Below are positions 25,389-35,648 of a DNA stretch of 53,895 nucleotides, piece by piece. The stretch's first letter is position 1, and the number at the start of each line of letters is the position of its first letter. Origin of the DNA: Chloroflexota bacterium (lineage in GTDB: Bacteria > Chloroflexota > Limnocylindria > Limnocylindrales > CSP1-4); contig JAJYGH010000094.1 in NCBI GenBank assembly GCA_021785175.1, forward strand, positions 7,093 to 60,987. Direction: 5' to 3'. Both the position numbers and the translations under genes were made by a program. Below the pieces are notes generated by a model that was given only the letters and a program-made list of their open reading frames with translations, made no database searches and was not told the origin of the DNA.

Positions 25389-26406
25389 GACCCTCCCCGC
25401 CCGCCGCAACGAGCGAAGCGAACCCTCCCACGGGCCGGCGACGCCCCGGCGGCGGAGCCCGGGCGGGGGGTGGCGGGTCATCGCCGACAAGGAGTTCGGC
25501 GACCACATCCTCAGCGTGCGGCTGTTCATCCTGATCGCGGTGCTCGGGCTCGCCGCGGTGGCCGCCGTCTACTCGACGACCGCGTACGTCCGCGACAACG
25601 CGCAGCAGGCCGCCGGATCCACCGGGCTGTTCGTGCTGCTGTTCAGCGCCAGCTCGCCCTCGTCGCAGATCCCGCCGTTCACGACGCTCGTCGCGCTGCT
25701 CGGCCCGCTCCTCGGGATCGCGTTCGGGTTCGACGCGATCAACGGCGAGCGGTCGGAGCGGACACTGCCGAGGCTCGTCGCCCAGCCGATCCATCGCGAC
25801 GACGTCATCAACGGGAAGTTCGCGGCCGGACTCGCCGCCATCGCGCTCGTGCTCGTCGCGATCGTCGTGCTCGTCTCCGGGTTCGCGTTCTACCAGCTCG
25901 GGATCGTGCCCGGCCCCGACGACATCGCGCGGGTGGCCGCGTGGGTCGTCGCCACCGTCATCTACGTCGGGTTCTGGCTGGCGTTCGCCATGCTGTGCTC
26001 CGTCGTCATGCGGCGCGCCGCCACCTCCGCGCTGGCCGCGATCGCGGTCTGGCTGGTCGTGACGCTGTTCGCGTCGCTGCTCACCGGGATCGTCGCCGAC
26101 GCGCTCTCGCCCGTCCCCGCCGACGCGACCCTCGACCAGCAGGTGGCGAACGCGCAGCTGAACCTCGACCTGTCGCGGATCTCGCCCGGCGAGCTGTACT
26201 CGGAGGCGACGGCGTACCTGCTCGACCCGACGACGCAGAGCGTGGGGATCATCCTGCCGTCGCAGCAGCCCGCCGCCCCGTCGATTCTCCCGTTCGAGCA
26301 GAGCCTGCTGCTCGCGTGGCCGCAGGGCGTCGCGCTGATCGCGCTGACGGTCGTGTGCTTCGGAGCCGCCTACGTCGTGTTCATGCGCCAGGAGGTCCGG
26401 GCCTGA
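25372..26406 (+). CDS. ABC-2-type permease
   Basis: 344 aa. A basic N-terminus of about 35 residues is followed by about six membrane segments (LFILIAVLGLAAVAAVYSTT, FTTLVALLGPLLGIAFGFDAI, FAAGLAAIALVLVAIVVLVSG, VAAWVVATVIYVGFWLAFAML, SALAAIAVWLVVTLFASLL, GVALIALTVVCFGAAYVVF). The block INGERSERTLPRLVAQPI after the second helix is typical of ABC-2/NosY-like exporters. The ATG at 25372 has AAGGAGG about nine bases upstream, inside the end of the ATPase gene, so the two are translationally coupled. It presumably exports a substrate handled by the NEW3 protein. Confidence 0.9.
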   Translation: MTAQPETLPARRNERSEPSHGPATPRRRSPGGGWRVIADKEFGDHILSVRLFILIAVLGLAAVAAVYSTTAYVRDNAQQAAGSTGLFVLLFSASSPSSQIPPFTTLVALLGPLLGIAFGFDAINGERSERTLPRLVAQPIHRDDVINGKFAAGLAAIALVLVAIVVLVSGFAFYQLGIVPGPDDIARVAAWVVATVIYVGFWLAFAMLCSVVMRRAATSALAAIAVWLVVTLFASLLTGIVADALSPVPADATLDQQVANAQLNLDLSRISPGELYSEATAYLLDPTTQSVGIILPSQQPAAPSILPFEQSLLLAWPQGVALIALTVVCFGAAYVVFMRQEVRA

Positions 26407-27489
26407 CCTCGCCGCCGTAGCGGCGCTGGAGCGCGTCCGCCGACATCCACGCGTCGACGGCCCGCAGCGGGCGCCGTCCGTGGCGCAGCCGATCGCGCCC
26501 GAGACCGCGCTCCACTCGACGGTGCGGACCCGTCCCCAGCGGGACGTGAGCGCCCCGCCGGGGATCGCCGCGAGCAACGCGACGAACACGACGGCCCCGG
26601 CCAGCGGTGCCACGAGCGTTCCTGCGCGGCTGCCAAGCCCGATGGAGTCCTCGAGGTAGTAGTAGACGAAGGGCTGGAGTGTCCCGGTCGCCATGAGGAT
26701 CGCGAGCCGCGACGCAAGCAGCCACAGGTAGTCACGCTGCTCCAGCACGTCGCGGCCCCACACGTCGATGACGACAGCCCTGAAGGCGCGCCGCCAGCGC
26801 GGGAGGTCCGCGAGCGCCGACACGACCGACGTGCCTGCTCCGTGCAGGCGAGCGGGTGCGCCGGACCGGCCCTCGCGCTCCCGCACGCCGACGAGCGTGA
26901 CGAGCGTGCCGCCGCCGAGGCTGGCCATCGCGAAGAGCACGGCGAGCTCGACGTGGCCGGTGGCCGCGAGCACGCCCGAGACCGCGACCCCGACGACCTG
27001 CCCCGCCATCTGCGCGCCGCCGAGGAAACCCGACGCGAGCCCCCGGCGGCCGCGCGGCACCATGTCGGGGAGGAGCCCCTGGTACGGGCCCTGCGCGGTG
27101 TTCGAGGCGAGCTCGATACCCAGCATCACGACCAGGATGCCGGCATACGAGTGCCGCGTGGCGAGCACCAGGAGCAGCACCAGCTGGGCCGCGACGCCGA
27201 GGACCATGAGTGGCCGCCGGCGGCCCCACGGCGTGACGAGCCGGTCGCTCGCCGCCCCGGAGACGGGCTGGACGAGAATCGCGACGATCGCCTGGAGACC
27301 GGCGATCAGCGACAGCGCCGAGGTCTTGACCGCGGCCGGGACGAGCTGCTCCACCAGGCGGGGCAGCACGATCGTGGTGAGCGCGCCCCAGGTGACCGAC
27401 AGGCCGAAGTAGTAGGCGCTGAGGGCGGACAGCGCGCCCACGCCCGGCTCTTTCGCGTAGCCGAACCCGGGAGCGACGCCCTCGTTCAC
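26407..27489 (-). pseudogene. MFS transporter gene truncated at its 3' end
   Basis: From the GTG at 27489 the frame encodes eight to nine of the twelve helices of an MFS transporter (YYFGLSVTWGALTTIVLP, SGAASDRLVTPWGRRRPLMVLG, IELASNTAQGPYQGLLPD, LQPFVYYYLED, AIPGGALTSRWGR). After about codon 335 (near 26480) the membrane pattern stops. There is no stop codon before the convergent permease gene: the frame runs on antisense through it and into the ATPase gene. So the 3' third was lost, probably by a deletion that joined it to the ABC operon. A minus-strand TATAGT (27503-27498) eight bases before the GTG suggests the promoter survives. Confidence 0.75.
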
Positions 27490-27497
27490 TCCCGGCA

Positions 27498-27503
27498 ACT
27501 ATA
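27498..27503 (-). promoter_or_regulatory. -10 box of a leaderless promoter (truncated MFS gene)
   Basis: TATAGT on the minus strand overlaps the first base of an in-frame TTG and ends eight bases before the in-frame GTG at 27489, which supports the GTG as a leaderless start. Confidence 0.45.
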
Positions 27504-27605
27504 CGAGGCCAATCTCGCGCGGCCGTCAGTCCCGGGTCGTGCCCGGAGGCGCGACGGTGGCTGGGGTGCCCGGGGACGTGCCAGCGGCGGGCGTCAGCGC
27601 CTGCA

Positions 27606-29036
27606 TCAGCGCAGCCGGTGCCGGAGCGCCGAGGCTGCCGCCAGGTGCCCCGACATCCCGTGCACGCCGGGACCCGGCGGCGTCGACGCGGAGCAGATCC
27701 AGATCCCGGGGTCGGGGGTCGAGTACGGGTCGATGCGGGGCGCGGGTCGCATGAACAGCTGGGACAGATCCTGGAGGCCGGCCCCGATGTCCCCGCCGAC
27801 CAGGTTCGCGTCGTGCGCCTCAAGGTCCGCCGGCGACATGCGGTGGATCGCGAGGATCCGGTCGCGGAACCCGGGGGCGAACCGCTCGATCTGCCGGAGG
27901 ATCGGCTCGGTCATGTCGGCAGCGCAGTCGTTCGGGACGTGGCAGTAGGCCCACAGCGTCTGCTTGCCGGCTGGCGCGCGCGTCGGGTCGAACAGGCTCT
28001 GCTGCGAGACCAGCACGAACGGCCGGGCCGGGATCCGACCGCGCCGTACCAGGGCCTCCGTCCCGGCAATCTCCTCGAACGTCCCGCCGACGTGCACGGT
28101 CCCGGCCCCGACCAGCTCGGGGTTCCGCCACGGCACCGGCCCGTCGAGCGCAAGGTCGAGCTTGAACGAGCCCGAGCCGTACCGGTACCGCTCGAGCCTC
28201 GAGCGGTAGCGGCCGGCCAGGCGGGGCCCCGCGATCCGGAGCAGCTGGCGGGGGGTCACGTCGAAGAGCGCGGCATGATGCGCCGGCAGCGCGTCGATCG
28301 TCTCCACGCGGCGCCCGGTGGCGATCTCTCCGCCGAGCGCCGCCAGCTCGCCCGCGAGCGCTCCACCGATCCGTCCTGACCCGCCCTCGGCGACCGGCCA
28401 GCCGACCGCATGCGCCGACGCCAGGAACAGGAGCCCGTACGCGCCGGTCACGGGCGCGCCGAGCCGAAGCATCGAGTGCGCGGCGCAGCCGGCGAACACC
28501 GCGCGCGCCTGTGGGCGCCGGAACCGGCGGACGAGCCACTGCGCCGGCCGGATCGCCCGGGTTCCGAACCTGGCGAGGCGAGCGAGTCGCTCGGGGTCGG
28601 CGGGCACGTGGAACGGCGCGAGCACGTCCGGGATCACCGCGCTCCAGTCCCGGACGAGCGGTCCGACGAGACCGCGGTACGCGGCCGCGTCCGGGCCCAG
28701 CGAGGCCGCCGTCGCGTCGACGTCGCGCCCGACGAGCACGACCGAGCCGTCGTCGAGCGGATGGCCGAGCGCGATCGGCGGCTGGATCCAGCGCAGGCCG
28801 TGGCGCGCGAGCGGCAGCGTCGCGAAGAACGGCGACGAGACGCCCAGCGGATGGACGGCGCTGCAGACGTCGTGCACGAACCCGGGCAGCGTCAGCTCCT
28901 CGGACCGCGTGCCGCCGCCCACGACCGGCTCGGCCTCGAGCAGCAGGACGGACCGTCCCGCACGGGCGATCGTGACCGCCGCCGAGAGCCCGTTCGGGCC
29001 GCCACCGACGACCACCGCGTCGTACCGCTCAGCCAC
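27606..29036 (-). CDS. CrtI/PYROXD2-like FAD-dependent oxidoreductase
   Basis: 476-aa flavoprotein of the phytoene-desaturase-like family. The N-terminal dinucleotide fold is YDAVVVGGGPNGLSAAVTIARAG with VLLLEAEPVVGGGTRSEE, followed by LPGFVHDVCSAVHPLG as in PYROXD2-type proteins. The middle has WPVAEGGSGRIGGALAGELAALGGEI, and the C-terminal FAD contact is PGPGVHGMSGHLAAASAL. No carotenoid genes are near, so the substrate is unknown. The GTG at 29036 is chosen: it overlaps the stop of the upstream frame by eight bases and the FAD motif follows directly; an in-frame start at 29105 is possible. It is intact although both neighbours are broken. Confidence 0.87.
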   Translation of the reverse strand: MAERYDAVVVGGGPNGLSAAVTIARAGRSVLLLEAEPVVGGGTRSEELTLPGFVHDVCSAVHPLGVSSPFFATLPLARHGLRWIQPPIALGHPLDDGSVVLVGRDVDATAASLGPDAAAYRGLVGPLVRDWSAVIPDVLAPFHVPADPERLARLARFGTRAIRPAQWLVRRFRRPQARAVFAGCAAHSMLRLGAPVTGAYGLLFLASAHAVGWPVAEGGSGRIGGALAGELAALGGEIATGRRVETIDALPAHHAALFDVTPRQLLRIAGPRLAGRYRSRLERYRYGSGSFKLDLALDGPVPWRNPELVGAGTVHVGGTFEEIAGTEALVRRGRIPARPFVLVSQQSLFDPTRAPAGKQTLWAYCHVPNDCAADMTEPILRQIERFAPGFRDRILAIHRMSPADLEAHDANLVGGDIGAGLQDLSQLFMRPAPRIDPYSTPDPGIWICSASTPPGPGVHGMSGHLAAASALRHRLR

Positions 29037-29908
29037 GATCGAGGGGTCCGAGTGCGCCGAACGCCGAGCGCCGAAGCGGAGGCGCGGTTCCGATCCGCCC
29101 GGCATCGGCGGCGGCCCTCTGCCGCTCCGACGGCAGCCGGACCGGCGAGAGATACTCTCCGAGCAGCTCTCGATCCCACCGGGCCCCCGTACGCCGGTGC
29201 TCGTCCCATGAGGTGTACCGGTACCGGTACAGCAGCGCCCGCACCCACGCCGGGCGCCGCCCCCCGAACGGGTCGAAGCGCAGGAGATCGAGCGTCGCCC
29301 GGTCGGCCTCGAGCAGCCGCTGGACGAAGCGCAGGAACCAGCGCTCGACCTCGTACGGCGCGAGCGCCGCGAACCACATCTGCCGGTCGAGCCGGAGGTG
29401 GTACGGCGCCCACTGCCGAGACCGCCGGTTCGGGTCGCCGGGCTTGCCCTCGAAGCCGTCCGCGCGCCACTCGGTTCGCTCGCCGGGCTGCTCGTCGGTG
29501 GTGCCCTCGACCTCGATCTCGTATCGCTCGCGGGTCACGCTCCCGAACGCCCCGTACGTGTTCACGAGGTGCAGCGCGTTGAACGAGGCGTTCATCATCT
29601 GCCGGCTCCCGAGCAGGTTGCGCACGGGCCAGTAGCTCAGCACGACGATGAGGGCGGCCAGCGCGAGCACGAGCCCTGCATACCACGCGGGAAACGTGAG
29701 TGCTGCGAACGCCGCCGCGGCCGGCGCGCCGATCGGCAGCACCGCGCGAAAGAACGCGTCGGGGAGCGCCGCGACGATCGTCGCCGAGCAGCGGCCGGAA
29801 CTGGCGCAGCGCGACGACGAACGCGACGAGGTAGGTCACCGCCAGCCCCCGCTCGATCAGGAAGCGGGCGACCGTGTGGTCCGGGGCCCGGAGCAGGTCG
29901 ATCGGCAT
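29029..29908 (-). pseudogene. Lipase maturation factor (LMF1-like) gene with internal deletion
   Basis: The ATG at 29908 opens a frame with the family N-terminus (FLIERGLAVTYLVAFVVALRQF, about 43 codons to GDD). The rest of the protein continues in another frame from around 29770 (IVAALPDAFFRAVLPIGAP), with two membrane segments and the LMF C-terminal block SRQMMNASFNALHLVNTYGA, FGSVTRERYEIEVEGT and a conserved Trp-rich region (WAPYHLRL, MWFAALAPYE). Roughly 200 central residues of the usual length of about 480 are absent and the parts are out of frame, so this is a deletion pseudogene. LMF proteins are multi-pass membrane proteins needed for lipase folding in animals; the bacterial role is unknown. 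Confidence 0.8.
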
Positions 29909-30039
29909 TCCGACAAGCGTCGGTCGGGCGATGCCGCGGACGCCATGCGGGACGGCGGGCGGCGTTGAGGCTGGCTATCGGCACGCGCGGCAAACCGCGA
30001 CTCCCGGAGAGGCTCCCGTGGGACCCGCACCGGTGCCGG

Positions 30040-31161
30040 CTACGCGGCCCCCTGCGGAGTGCCCTGCGCGGCCCCCAGCAGCGTCCGCACCTCGTGCGCG
30101 ATCTGGAGGTCCTCGCGCGCCGCGACGACGACGCTCGATGCCGCGGCGCCGGGAGCCGAGACGACGCGATCTCCCGTGCCGTTCCGGTCCGGGTCGGCGT
30201 CGATCACTACGCCGAGGAACCCGAGGCCGTCCGCCGCTCGTTCCCGGACGTCCGGCGAGTTCTCGCCCACGCCCCCGGTGAACACGAGCACGTCGAGGCC
30301 ACCCATCGCCGCCGCCATCCGCGCGATGTCCCCGCGGAGCCGGTGCAGGTACACGCCGAGCGCCACGCCCGCCTCGGCGTCGCCGGCGTCCGCGCGGGCC
30401 AGGATTGCCCGCATGTCGGCCGTCCCCCCCAGCCCGAGCAGGCCCGACCGGTGCTCGAGCGCGGCCGCGAGCTCGGCCGGCGGCAGCCCGACGTGTTCCT
30501 CGAGCCACAGCACCAGGCCCGGGTCGACCGACCCCGAGCGCGTCGCCATCACGAGCCCGTCGAGCGGGGTGAATCCCATCGTCGTGTCGACCGAGTGCCC
30601 GGCCCGGACCGCGGCAAGTGACGCGCCCGCGCCGAGATGGCACGTCACGATCCGGAGATCCTCGAGTGGGCGTGCCAGGATCTCGGCTGCGCGCCGCGAT
30701 GCGTACGCGTGGGAGAGCCCGTGGAAGCCGTACTTCCGCAGGTCCCACCGCTCGCGCCACTCCGCCGGCAGCGCGTAGGTCGAGGCCTCGGGCGGGATCG
30801 TGGCGTGGAAGGCGGTATCGAAGCAGGCGACGGCGGGGATGCCGGGCAGCGCCGCGCTGACGATGTCGAGGGCGGCCAGCGACTTCGGCTGGTGCAGCGG
30901 CGCCAGGTCCGTCAGCGCCTGGATGCGCGTCCGCACGGACGCGTCGATCACGACGGGCTGCGAGAAGCTGCGGCCGCCGTGGACGATCCGGTGCCCGACG
31001 GCGTCGACCGGCCCGAACGAGTCAATGGCAGGCCCGACCGCCGATTCGTCCGCGTGACCGCGCGGCGCCGGCAGATCGGCCGAGCCGGAGACACGGTCGT
31101 CTGCGTCGAGCACACGGAGCTTCAGGCTGCTCGAGCCGGCGTTGACGATGAGCACGCGCAT
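30040..31161 (-). CDS. ackA: Acetate kinase
   Basis: 373-aa acetokinase-family enzyme, which makes ATP and acetate from acetyl phosphate and ADP. Signatures are VLIVNAGSSSLKLRVL (3-18), GHRIVHGG, FDTAFH, YGFHGLSHAYAS, CHLGAGASLAA with SVDTTMGFTPLDGLVMATRSG, and LVFTGGVGENS. These cover the nucleotide-binding and acetate-binding residues, so it should be active; it is slightly shorter than the typical 400 aa. GGGAGG precedes the ATG. It lies 61 bp after the phosphoketolase gene on the same strand, so acetyl phosphate made by phosphoketolase is converted to ATP here. Confidence 0.96.
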   Translation of the reverse strand: MRVLIVNAGSSSLKLRVLDADDRVSGSADLPAPRGHADESAVGPAIDSFGPVDAVGHRIVHGGRSFSQPVVIDASVRTRIQALTDLAPLHQPKSLAALDIVSAALPGIPAVACFDTAFHATIPPEASTYALPAEWRERWDLRKYGFHGLSHAYASRRAAEILARPLEDLRIVTCHLGAGASLAAVRAGHSVDTTMGFTPLDGLVMATRSGSVDPGLVLWLEEHVGLPPAELAAALEHRSGLLGLGGTADMRAILARADAGDAEAGVALGVYLHRLRGDIARMAAAMGGLDVLVFTGGVGENSPDVRERAADGLGFLGVVIDADPDRNGTGDRVVSAPGAAASSVVVAAREDLQIAHEVRTLLGAAQGTPQGAA

Positions 31162-31222
31162 GGTCGCCTCCCGACGTGGCCCTGGATCCCGCCCGTGCGG
31201 CCGCTTCCGCAGCCGCCTGCCC

Positions 31223-33607
31223 TCAGTAGGGCCAGGTCCAGTCGCGGATCTCCGGCATGTCGTCGCCCTCGGCCCGCGTGTACGCCCGCGCCTGCAGCCG
31301 CCTGTCGGTCATGAGCTGCCGCACGTGACCCGCGCGCGACACGAGGCCCGGGACGCGGTCGATGACGTCCATCACGAGGTGGAAGCGGTCGAGGTCGTTG
31401 AGCATGACCATGTCGAACGGCGTCGTGGTCGTGCCCTCCTCCTTGTAGCCCCGGACGTGGATGTTTGCGTGGTTGCGGCGCCGGTACGTCAGGCGGTGGA
31501 TGAGCCACGGGTAGCCGTGGTGGGCGAACACGACCGGCCGGTCGGTGGTGAACAGCGAGTCGAACTCGCCCTCGGAGAGGCCGTGCGGATGCTCGGTCGA
31601 GGGCTCGAGGCGCATCAGATCGACGACGTTGACGACCCGGACCTTCAGGTCGGGCAGGTGCTGCCGGATCAGGTCGACGGCCGCCAGCGTCTCGAGCGTG
31701 GGGACGTCGCCGCAGCACGCCATCACGACGTCCGGCTCCCCGCCCTGGTCGTTGCTCGCGAAATCCCAGATCCCGATGCCGCGCGTGCAGTGGAGGATCG
31801 CCTGGTCCATCGACAGCCAGTTCAGCGCGGGCTGCTTGCCGGCGACGACGACGTTCACGTACTGGCGGCTGCGCAGGCAGTGGTCCGCGACGGACAGCAG
31901 GCAGTTCGCGTCCGGCGGCAGGTAGACACGAACGACCTCGGCCTTCTTGTTGATCACGTAGTCGATGAAGCCGGGGTCCTGGTGGCTGAACCCGTTGTGG
32001 TCCTGCCGCCACACGTGCGAGCTCAGCAGGTAGTTGAGCGAGGCGATCGGGCGGCGCCAGGGGATGTGGTTGGTCGTCTCCAGCCACTTCGCATGCTGGT
32101 TGAACATCGAGTCGACGATGTGGATGAACGCCTCGTAGCAGTCGAACATCCCGTGGCGGCCCGTCAGCAGGTAGCCCTCGAGCCAGCCCTGGCAGAGGTG
32201 CTCGGACAGCACCTCCATGACGCGCCCGTTCGGTGCGATGTGATCGTCGGTCGGCAGGATCTCGCCGTCGAACGCCCGGTCCGTCACCTCGAAGACCGCC
32301 GAGAGCCGGTTCGAGGCGGTCTCGTCGGGGCCGAAGAGCCGGAACGTCTCCCGGTTGCGCGCGATGACGTCGCGCACGAACGTGCCGAGCACGCGCGTCG
32401 CCTCGGCGCGGCTCGTGCCGGGGTGGTCGACCGTGACGGCGTAGTCGCGGAAGTCCGGCAGCGACAGGTCGCGCAGCAGGAGCCCGCCGTTCGCGTGCGG
32501 GTTCGCGCTCATGCGCTGCCAGCTCTTCGGGGGCAGCGCCCGGAGCTCGGGGACGAGCGCGCCGCGCTCGTCGAACAGCTCGTCGGGCCGGTAGCCGCGC
32601 AGCCACTGCTCGAGCAGCGCGAGGTGCTCGGGGTTCGTGCGCACCTCGGCCATCGGGACCTGGTGCGAGCGCCACGTGCCCTCGGCCGGCTTTCCGTCGA
32701 CCTCCTTCGGCCCCGTCCAGCCCTTCGGCGTCCGGAGCACGATCATCGGCCAGCGCGGACGGGCCGTCTCGCCGCGCTCCCGGGCCCGCCGCTGGATCTC
32801 GTGGATCTCGCGCACGCAGTCGTCCAGCGTGCCCGCCAGCTGCTGGTGCACGTCGGCCGGGTCGTCGCCCTCGACGAAGTACGGGTGGTACCCGTGCCCC
32901 TCGAACAGCTCCTGGATCTCGTCGTGCGGGATCCGCGCGAGCACCGTCGGATTCGCGATCTTGTACCCGTTCAGGTGCAGGATCGGGAGCACGGCCCCGT
33001 CCGTGACCGGGTTCAGGAACTTGTTGCTCTGCCAGCTGTTCGCCAGGGGACCGGTCTCGGCCTCGCCGTCGCCGACGACGCAGCACACGAACAGGTCGGG
33101 GTTGTCGAATGCGGCTCCGTACGCGTGCGACAGCGAGTAGCCGAGCTCGCCGCCCTCGTGGATCGAGCCGGGTGTCTCCGGCGCGACGTGGCTCGGGATG
33201 CCGCCGGGGAACGAGAACTGCCGGAAGAGCTTGCGCAGCCCGTCCTCGTCCTGGCCGATGCTCGGGTAGATCTCCGAGTACGTGCCCTCGAGGTACGCGT
33301 TGGCGACGATGCCGGGCCCGCCGTGGCCGGGGCCGATGACGTAGATCGCGTCGAGGCCCCAGTCGCGGATCGCGCGGTTCATGTGGGCGTAGATGAGGTT
33401 GAGGCCCGGCGTCGTGCCCCAGTGGCCGAGCAGTCGCGGCTTGACGTGCTCGGGCCGCAGCGGTTCGCGGAGGAGGGGATTGTCGAGCAGGTAGATCTGG
33501 CCGACCGACAGGTAGTTCGCCGCCCGCCAGTACGCATCGATCAGGCGGAGCTCGTCGTCGGAGAGTCGGCCTCGCGTCGTCTCGCGACCGCTGGCTGTGT
33601 CCTGCAT
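31223..33607 (-). CDS. xfp: Phosphoketolase (xylulose-5-phosphate/fructose-6-phosphate)
   Basis: 794-aa TPP enzyme that splits xylulose-5-P or fructose-6-P with phosphate into acetyl phosphate and an aldose phosphate. Family signatures are [17 protein letters not shown] near the N-terminus, [17 protein letters not shown], the TPP motif [14 protein letters not shown], and late blocks such as [14 protein letters not shown] and [14 protein letters not shown]. The length is standard. The ATG at 33607 has AAAGGCGG upstream and the family N-terminus follows; the gene start overlaps the upstream acyltransferase end by 67 bp. Paired with acetate kinase it forms the phosphoketolase (bifid-type) shunt. 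Confidence 0.97.
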   Translation of the reverse strand: MQDTASGRETTRGRLSDDELRLIDAYWRAANYLSVGQIYLLDNPLLREPLRPEHVKPRLLGHWGTTPGLNLIYAHMNRAIRDWGLDAIYVIGPGHGGPGIVANAYLEGTYSEIYPSIGQDEDGLRKLFRQFSFPGGIPSHVAPETPGSIHEGGELGYSLSHAYGAAFDNPDLFVCCVVGDGEAETGPLANSWQSNKFLNPVTDGAVLPILHLNGYKIANPTVLARIPHDEIQELFEGHGYHPYFVEGDDPADVHQQLAGTLDDCVREIHEIQRRARERGETARPRWPMIVLRTPKGWTGPKEVDGKPAEGTWRSHQVPMAEVRTNPEHLALLEQWLRGYRPDELFDERGALVPELRALPPKSWQRMSANPHANGGLLLRDLSLPDFRDYAVTVDHPGTSRAEATRVLGTFVRDVIARNRETFRLFGPDETASNRLSAVFEVTDRAFDGEILPTDDHIAPNGRVMEVLSEHLCQGWLEGYLLTGRHGMFDCYEAFIHIVDSMFNQHAKWLETTNHIPWRRPIASLNYLLSSHVWRQDHNGFSHQDPGFIDYVINKKAEVVRVYLPPDANCLLSVADHCLRSRQYVNVVVAGKQPALNWLSMDQAILHCTRGIGIWDFASNDQGGEPDVVMACCGDVPTLETLAAVDLIRQHLPDLKVRVVNVVDLMRLEPSTEHPHGLSEGEFDSLFTTDRPVVFAHHGYPWLIHRLTYRRRNHANIHVRGYKEEGTTTTPFDMVMLNDLDRFHLVMDVIDRVPGLVSRAGHVRQLMTDRRLQARAYTRAEGDDMPEIRDWTWPY

Positions 33608-35115
33608 GCTGCACCGCCTTTCGCCGCACGTGCCGCAGCTCGAGGCGACCGCTCTGCAGCCCCCCGACTGCTCGATCCGCCGGCCGAGGGCGCGGCCGGC
33701 GACGATGAGTGTACCCGTGTGCCGGCGCCGGCCGGCGTGGTCGTCCGCGCCACGATGAGCGCCTGGAGCACGGCCCGGCTTTGGAGGCTCGCCCATGGCC
33801 GCCGTCCGGCGGACAGGACATCGGAGGGCGCGTGGCGCCTCGACCATTCGATCGCGGGCCGCTCGACCAGGCGGTGCGTGAGCCAGGCCAGCGGCAGCGA
33901 GATCGCGAGCACGGTCGCGAGCGCGAGGGCGTAGCCCGCCCACGTGTGCGGGACGGCCCAGCCGTGCGCCATCAGCAGTTCCTGCACCGGCCAGTGCCAC
34001 AGGTACAGCCCGTACGACACGGCGCCGAGCCACGCCAGCGGCCGCCTCCGGCCGAGGGACAGCGCCACACGGCCCTCGGGCCGCAGCACGAGCGGGACGA
34101 GCAGGAGCGTGGCGGCGGCGAGGGCGAGGTACGTGGGCTGCCACGGGGTGACGGCGTTTCCCTCGAACCGGAGGCCCGCGACGTATGCGGCGGCGGCGAG
34201 CACGAGCCACGTCGTGTCGCGTCCCGCCACGGCGGAGAGCCGCCGGGGGAGCCGCGCCAGCCACGGCGACAGCTCGTCCGCGTGCGCTCGGACGGCCGCG
34301 AGCGCCATGCCGCCCGCGAACATCGGAGCCGCGTCGAGAAGCGTGAAGTACCCGAGCCGCGGGTCCTGGCCGAGCGCCGCGTACAGAGGCTGGACGAGCA
34401 GCCGGGTCAGGACGATGCCCCCCAGCGCGAATCCCGCGATGGCGACCAGGTGCGACCCGGCCCGCGGTCGCGACAGGCCCGGCCTGCGCCCATGGCGCGG
34501 CTCCTCGGTGTGTCGCTCGATCGCGCTGATGAACCCCGCGAACGCCGCGGCGAGGACCGGGAGCGCCAGGTAGAACGACATCTCGAGCGCCAGCGTCCAG
34601 GCCGTCCCGAGCACGTGGTAGATCGTCTGGTAGTCGAACAGCTGGAGCAGCAGGAAGTACCGCACGACGCCGACGGGCGTCCAGAGCGTGCCCGGGTGCG
34701 CCAGCGTGCCGAACACGACCAGCGCGAGCCAGTAGCCGGGCAGGACCCGCCAGGCGCGGCGCCAGAGATAGCGGGCCGTGTCCGGCATCGGCCGGCGGCC
34801 GGCGAGCGCCTCGGCGAACGGGAGGTAGATCAGGAACCCGGACAACACGAAGAACACGGGCACGCCCCAGGAGAGGCTGTACGCGATCGTCGTGCCGGCG
34901 CCGCTCCCTCCCGGGGCGCCCTTGACGATGTCCTTGTAGGCGTGGAATCCGACGACCGCCAGCGCCGCGAGGCCCCGGACGGCGTCGAGGGCGTCGAAAC
35001 GGACGCGGCGGGCCGAGTCCGGTGCGGCGTCGTGCGCGGCAGGGCCGGACGTGGCGAGGCCGGGAGCGTCCGCCGCAACCGCGGCTGCGGCGCCCCGACG
35101 GGCGTGGACGGCCAT
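33541..35115 (-). CDS. Acyltransferase 3 family membrane protein (OafA-like)
   Basis: 524 aa with about ten membrane segments. [23 protein letters not shown] (near 40-62) contains the RxxA...H signature of the family, and [34 protein letters not shown] and [14 protein letters not shown] are the other conserved blocks. Such proteins O-acetylate surface sugars or peptidoglycan at the membrane. The last 80 residues are low-complexity Ala/Ser/Arg sequence beyond the family core and overlap the phosphoketolase start, so the natural stop may have been lost. An acetyl-donating role beside acetyl-phosphate enzymes is only positional. Confidence 0.9.
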   Translation of the reverse strand: MAVHARRGAAAAVAADAPGLATSGPAAHDAAPDSARRVRFDALDAVRGLAALAVVGFHAYKDIVKGAPGGSGAGTTIAYSLSWGVPVFFVLSGFLIYLPFAEALAGRRPMPDTARYLWRRAWRVLPGYWLALVVFGTLAHPGTLWTPVGVVRYFLLLQLFDYQTIYHVLGTAWTLALEMSFYLALPVLAAAFAGFISAIERHTEEPRHGRRPGLSRPRAGSHLVAIAGFALGGIVLTRLLVQPLYAALGQDPRLGYFTLLDAAPMFAGGMALAAVRAHADELSPWLARLPRRLSAVAGRDTTWLVLAAAAYVAGLRFEGNAVTPWQPTYLALAAATLLLVPLVLRPEGRVALSLGRRRPLAWLGAVSYGLYLWHWPVQELLMAHGWAVPHTWAGYALALATVLAISLPLAWLTHRLVERPAIEWSRRHAPSDVLSAGRRPWASLQSRAVLQALIVARTTTPAGAGTRVHSSSPAAPSAGGSSSRGAAERSPRAAARAAKGGAACRTQPAVARRREADSPTTSSA

Positions 35116-35314
35116 GACACCTCTGGATCGGGGGCGGACGCCGGTTGGGCCCGCGTCACGCTGCAGGCGACCCTACCCGTGGCCGCCTCGCGCCGGCGAC
35201 GAACGGCCCGGGACCTCGTTTCAGGTCGATCGCAAAGCCGTGTGCCCGGTCGAGCCGACCGCACGCGCAAGACGCGGCCTGCGGCGCGCCGCACGCCCGC
35301 AAGCGCCGGTGCCC

Positions 35315-35320
35315 GATACT
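35315..35320 (+). promoter_or_regulatory. -10 box of a leaderless promoter (gene at 35327)
   Basis: GATACT ends six bases before the ATG at 35327 and no ribosome site fits between. Confidence 0.45.
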
Positions 35321-35326
35321 TCGCGC

Positions 35327-35482
35327 ATGGCTCGGATCCTGTGGGCGGCGATCGTCATCCTGGTCGTGCTGTGGCTGATCGGGCTCTTCCTGCACATCCT
35401 CGGCGCGGCGATCCACCTGCTCCTCGTGCTCGCCGTCATCGTCCTGATCCTCCAGTTCTTCCTCCGCTCACGCCACGCCTGA
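35327..35482 (+). CDS. lmo0937-family small membrane protein (51 aa)
   Basis: 51 residues that are almost entirely hydrophobic: a first helix ILWAAIVILVVLWLIGLFL, the short HILGAAIH, and a second helix LLLVLAVIVLILQFF ending in RSRHA. This is the pattern of the lmo0937/DUF5670 family, widespread tiny two-helix proteins, often stress-induced, of unknown function. It stands alone in a divergent spacer. Confidence 0.85.
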   Translation: MARILWAAIVILVVLWLIGLFLHILGAAIHLLLVLAVIVLILQFFLRSRHA

Positions 35483-35635
35483 CCTCTCGCTCGCCGAGGC
35501 CCGGCGCGAACGGGCGGGGGGCGCGTCGCGGAGGCCGGTTCCGCGCCCGGTTCGGCGGCCTGCCCGCGCGCCGCACACCGCGCTGAGCACAGACGACCGG
35601 GAGGCCGAAGGATGCCGGGCGATCCGAGCGCCGCG

Positions 35636-35641
35636 TACCCT
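35636..35641 (+). promoter_or_regulatory. -10 box of a leaderless promoter (gene at 35649)
   Basis: TACCCT ends seven bases before the ATG at 35649. Confidence 0.4.
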
Positions 35642-35648
35642 ACCCGGC

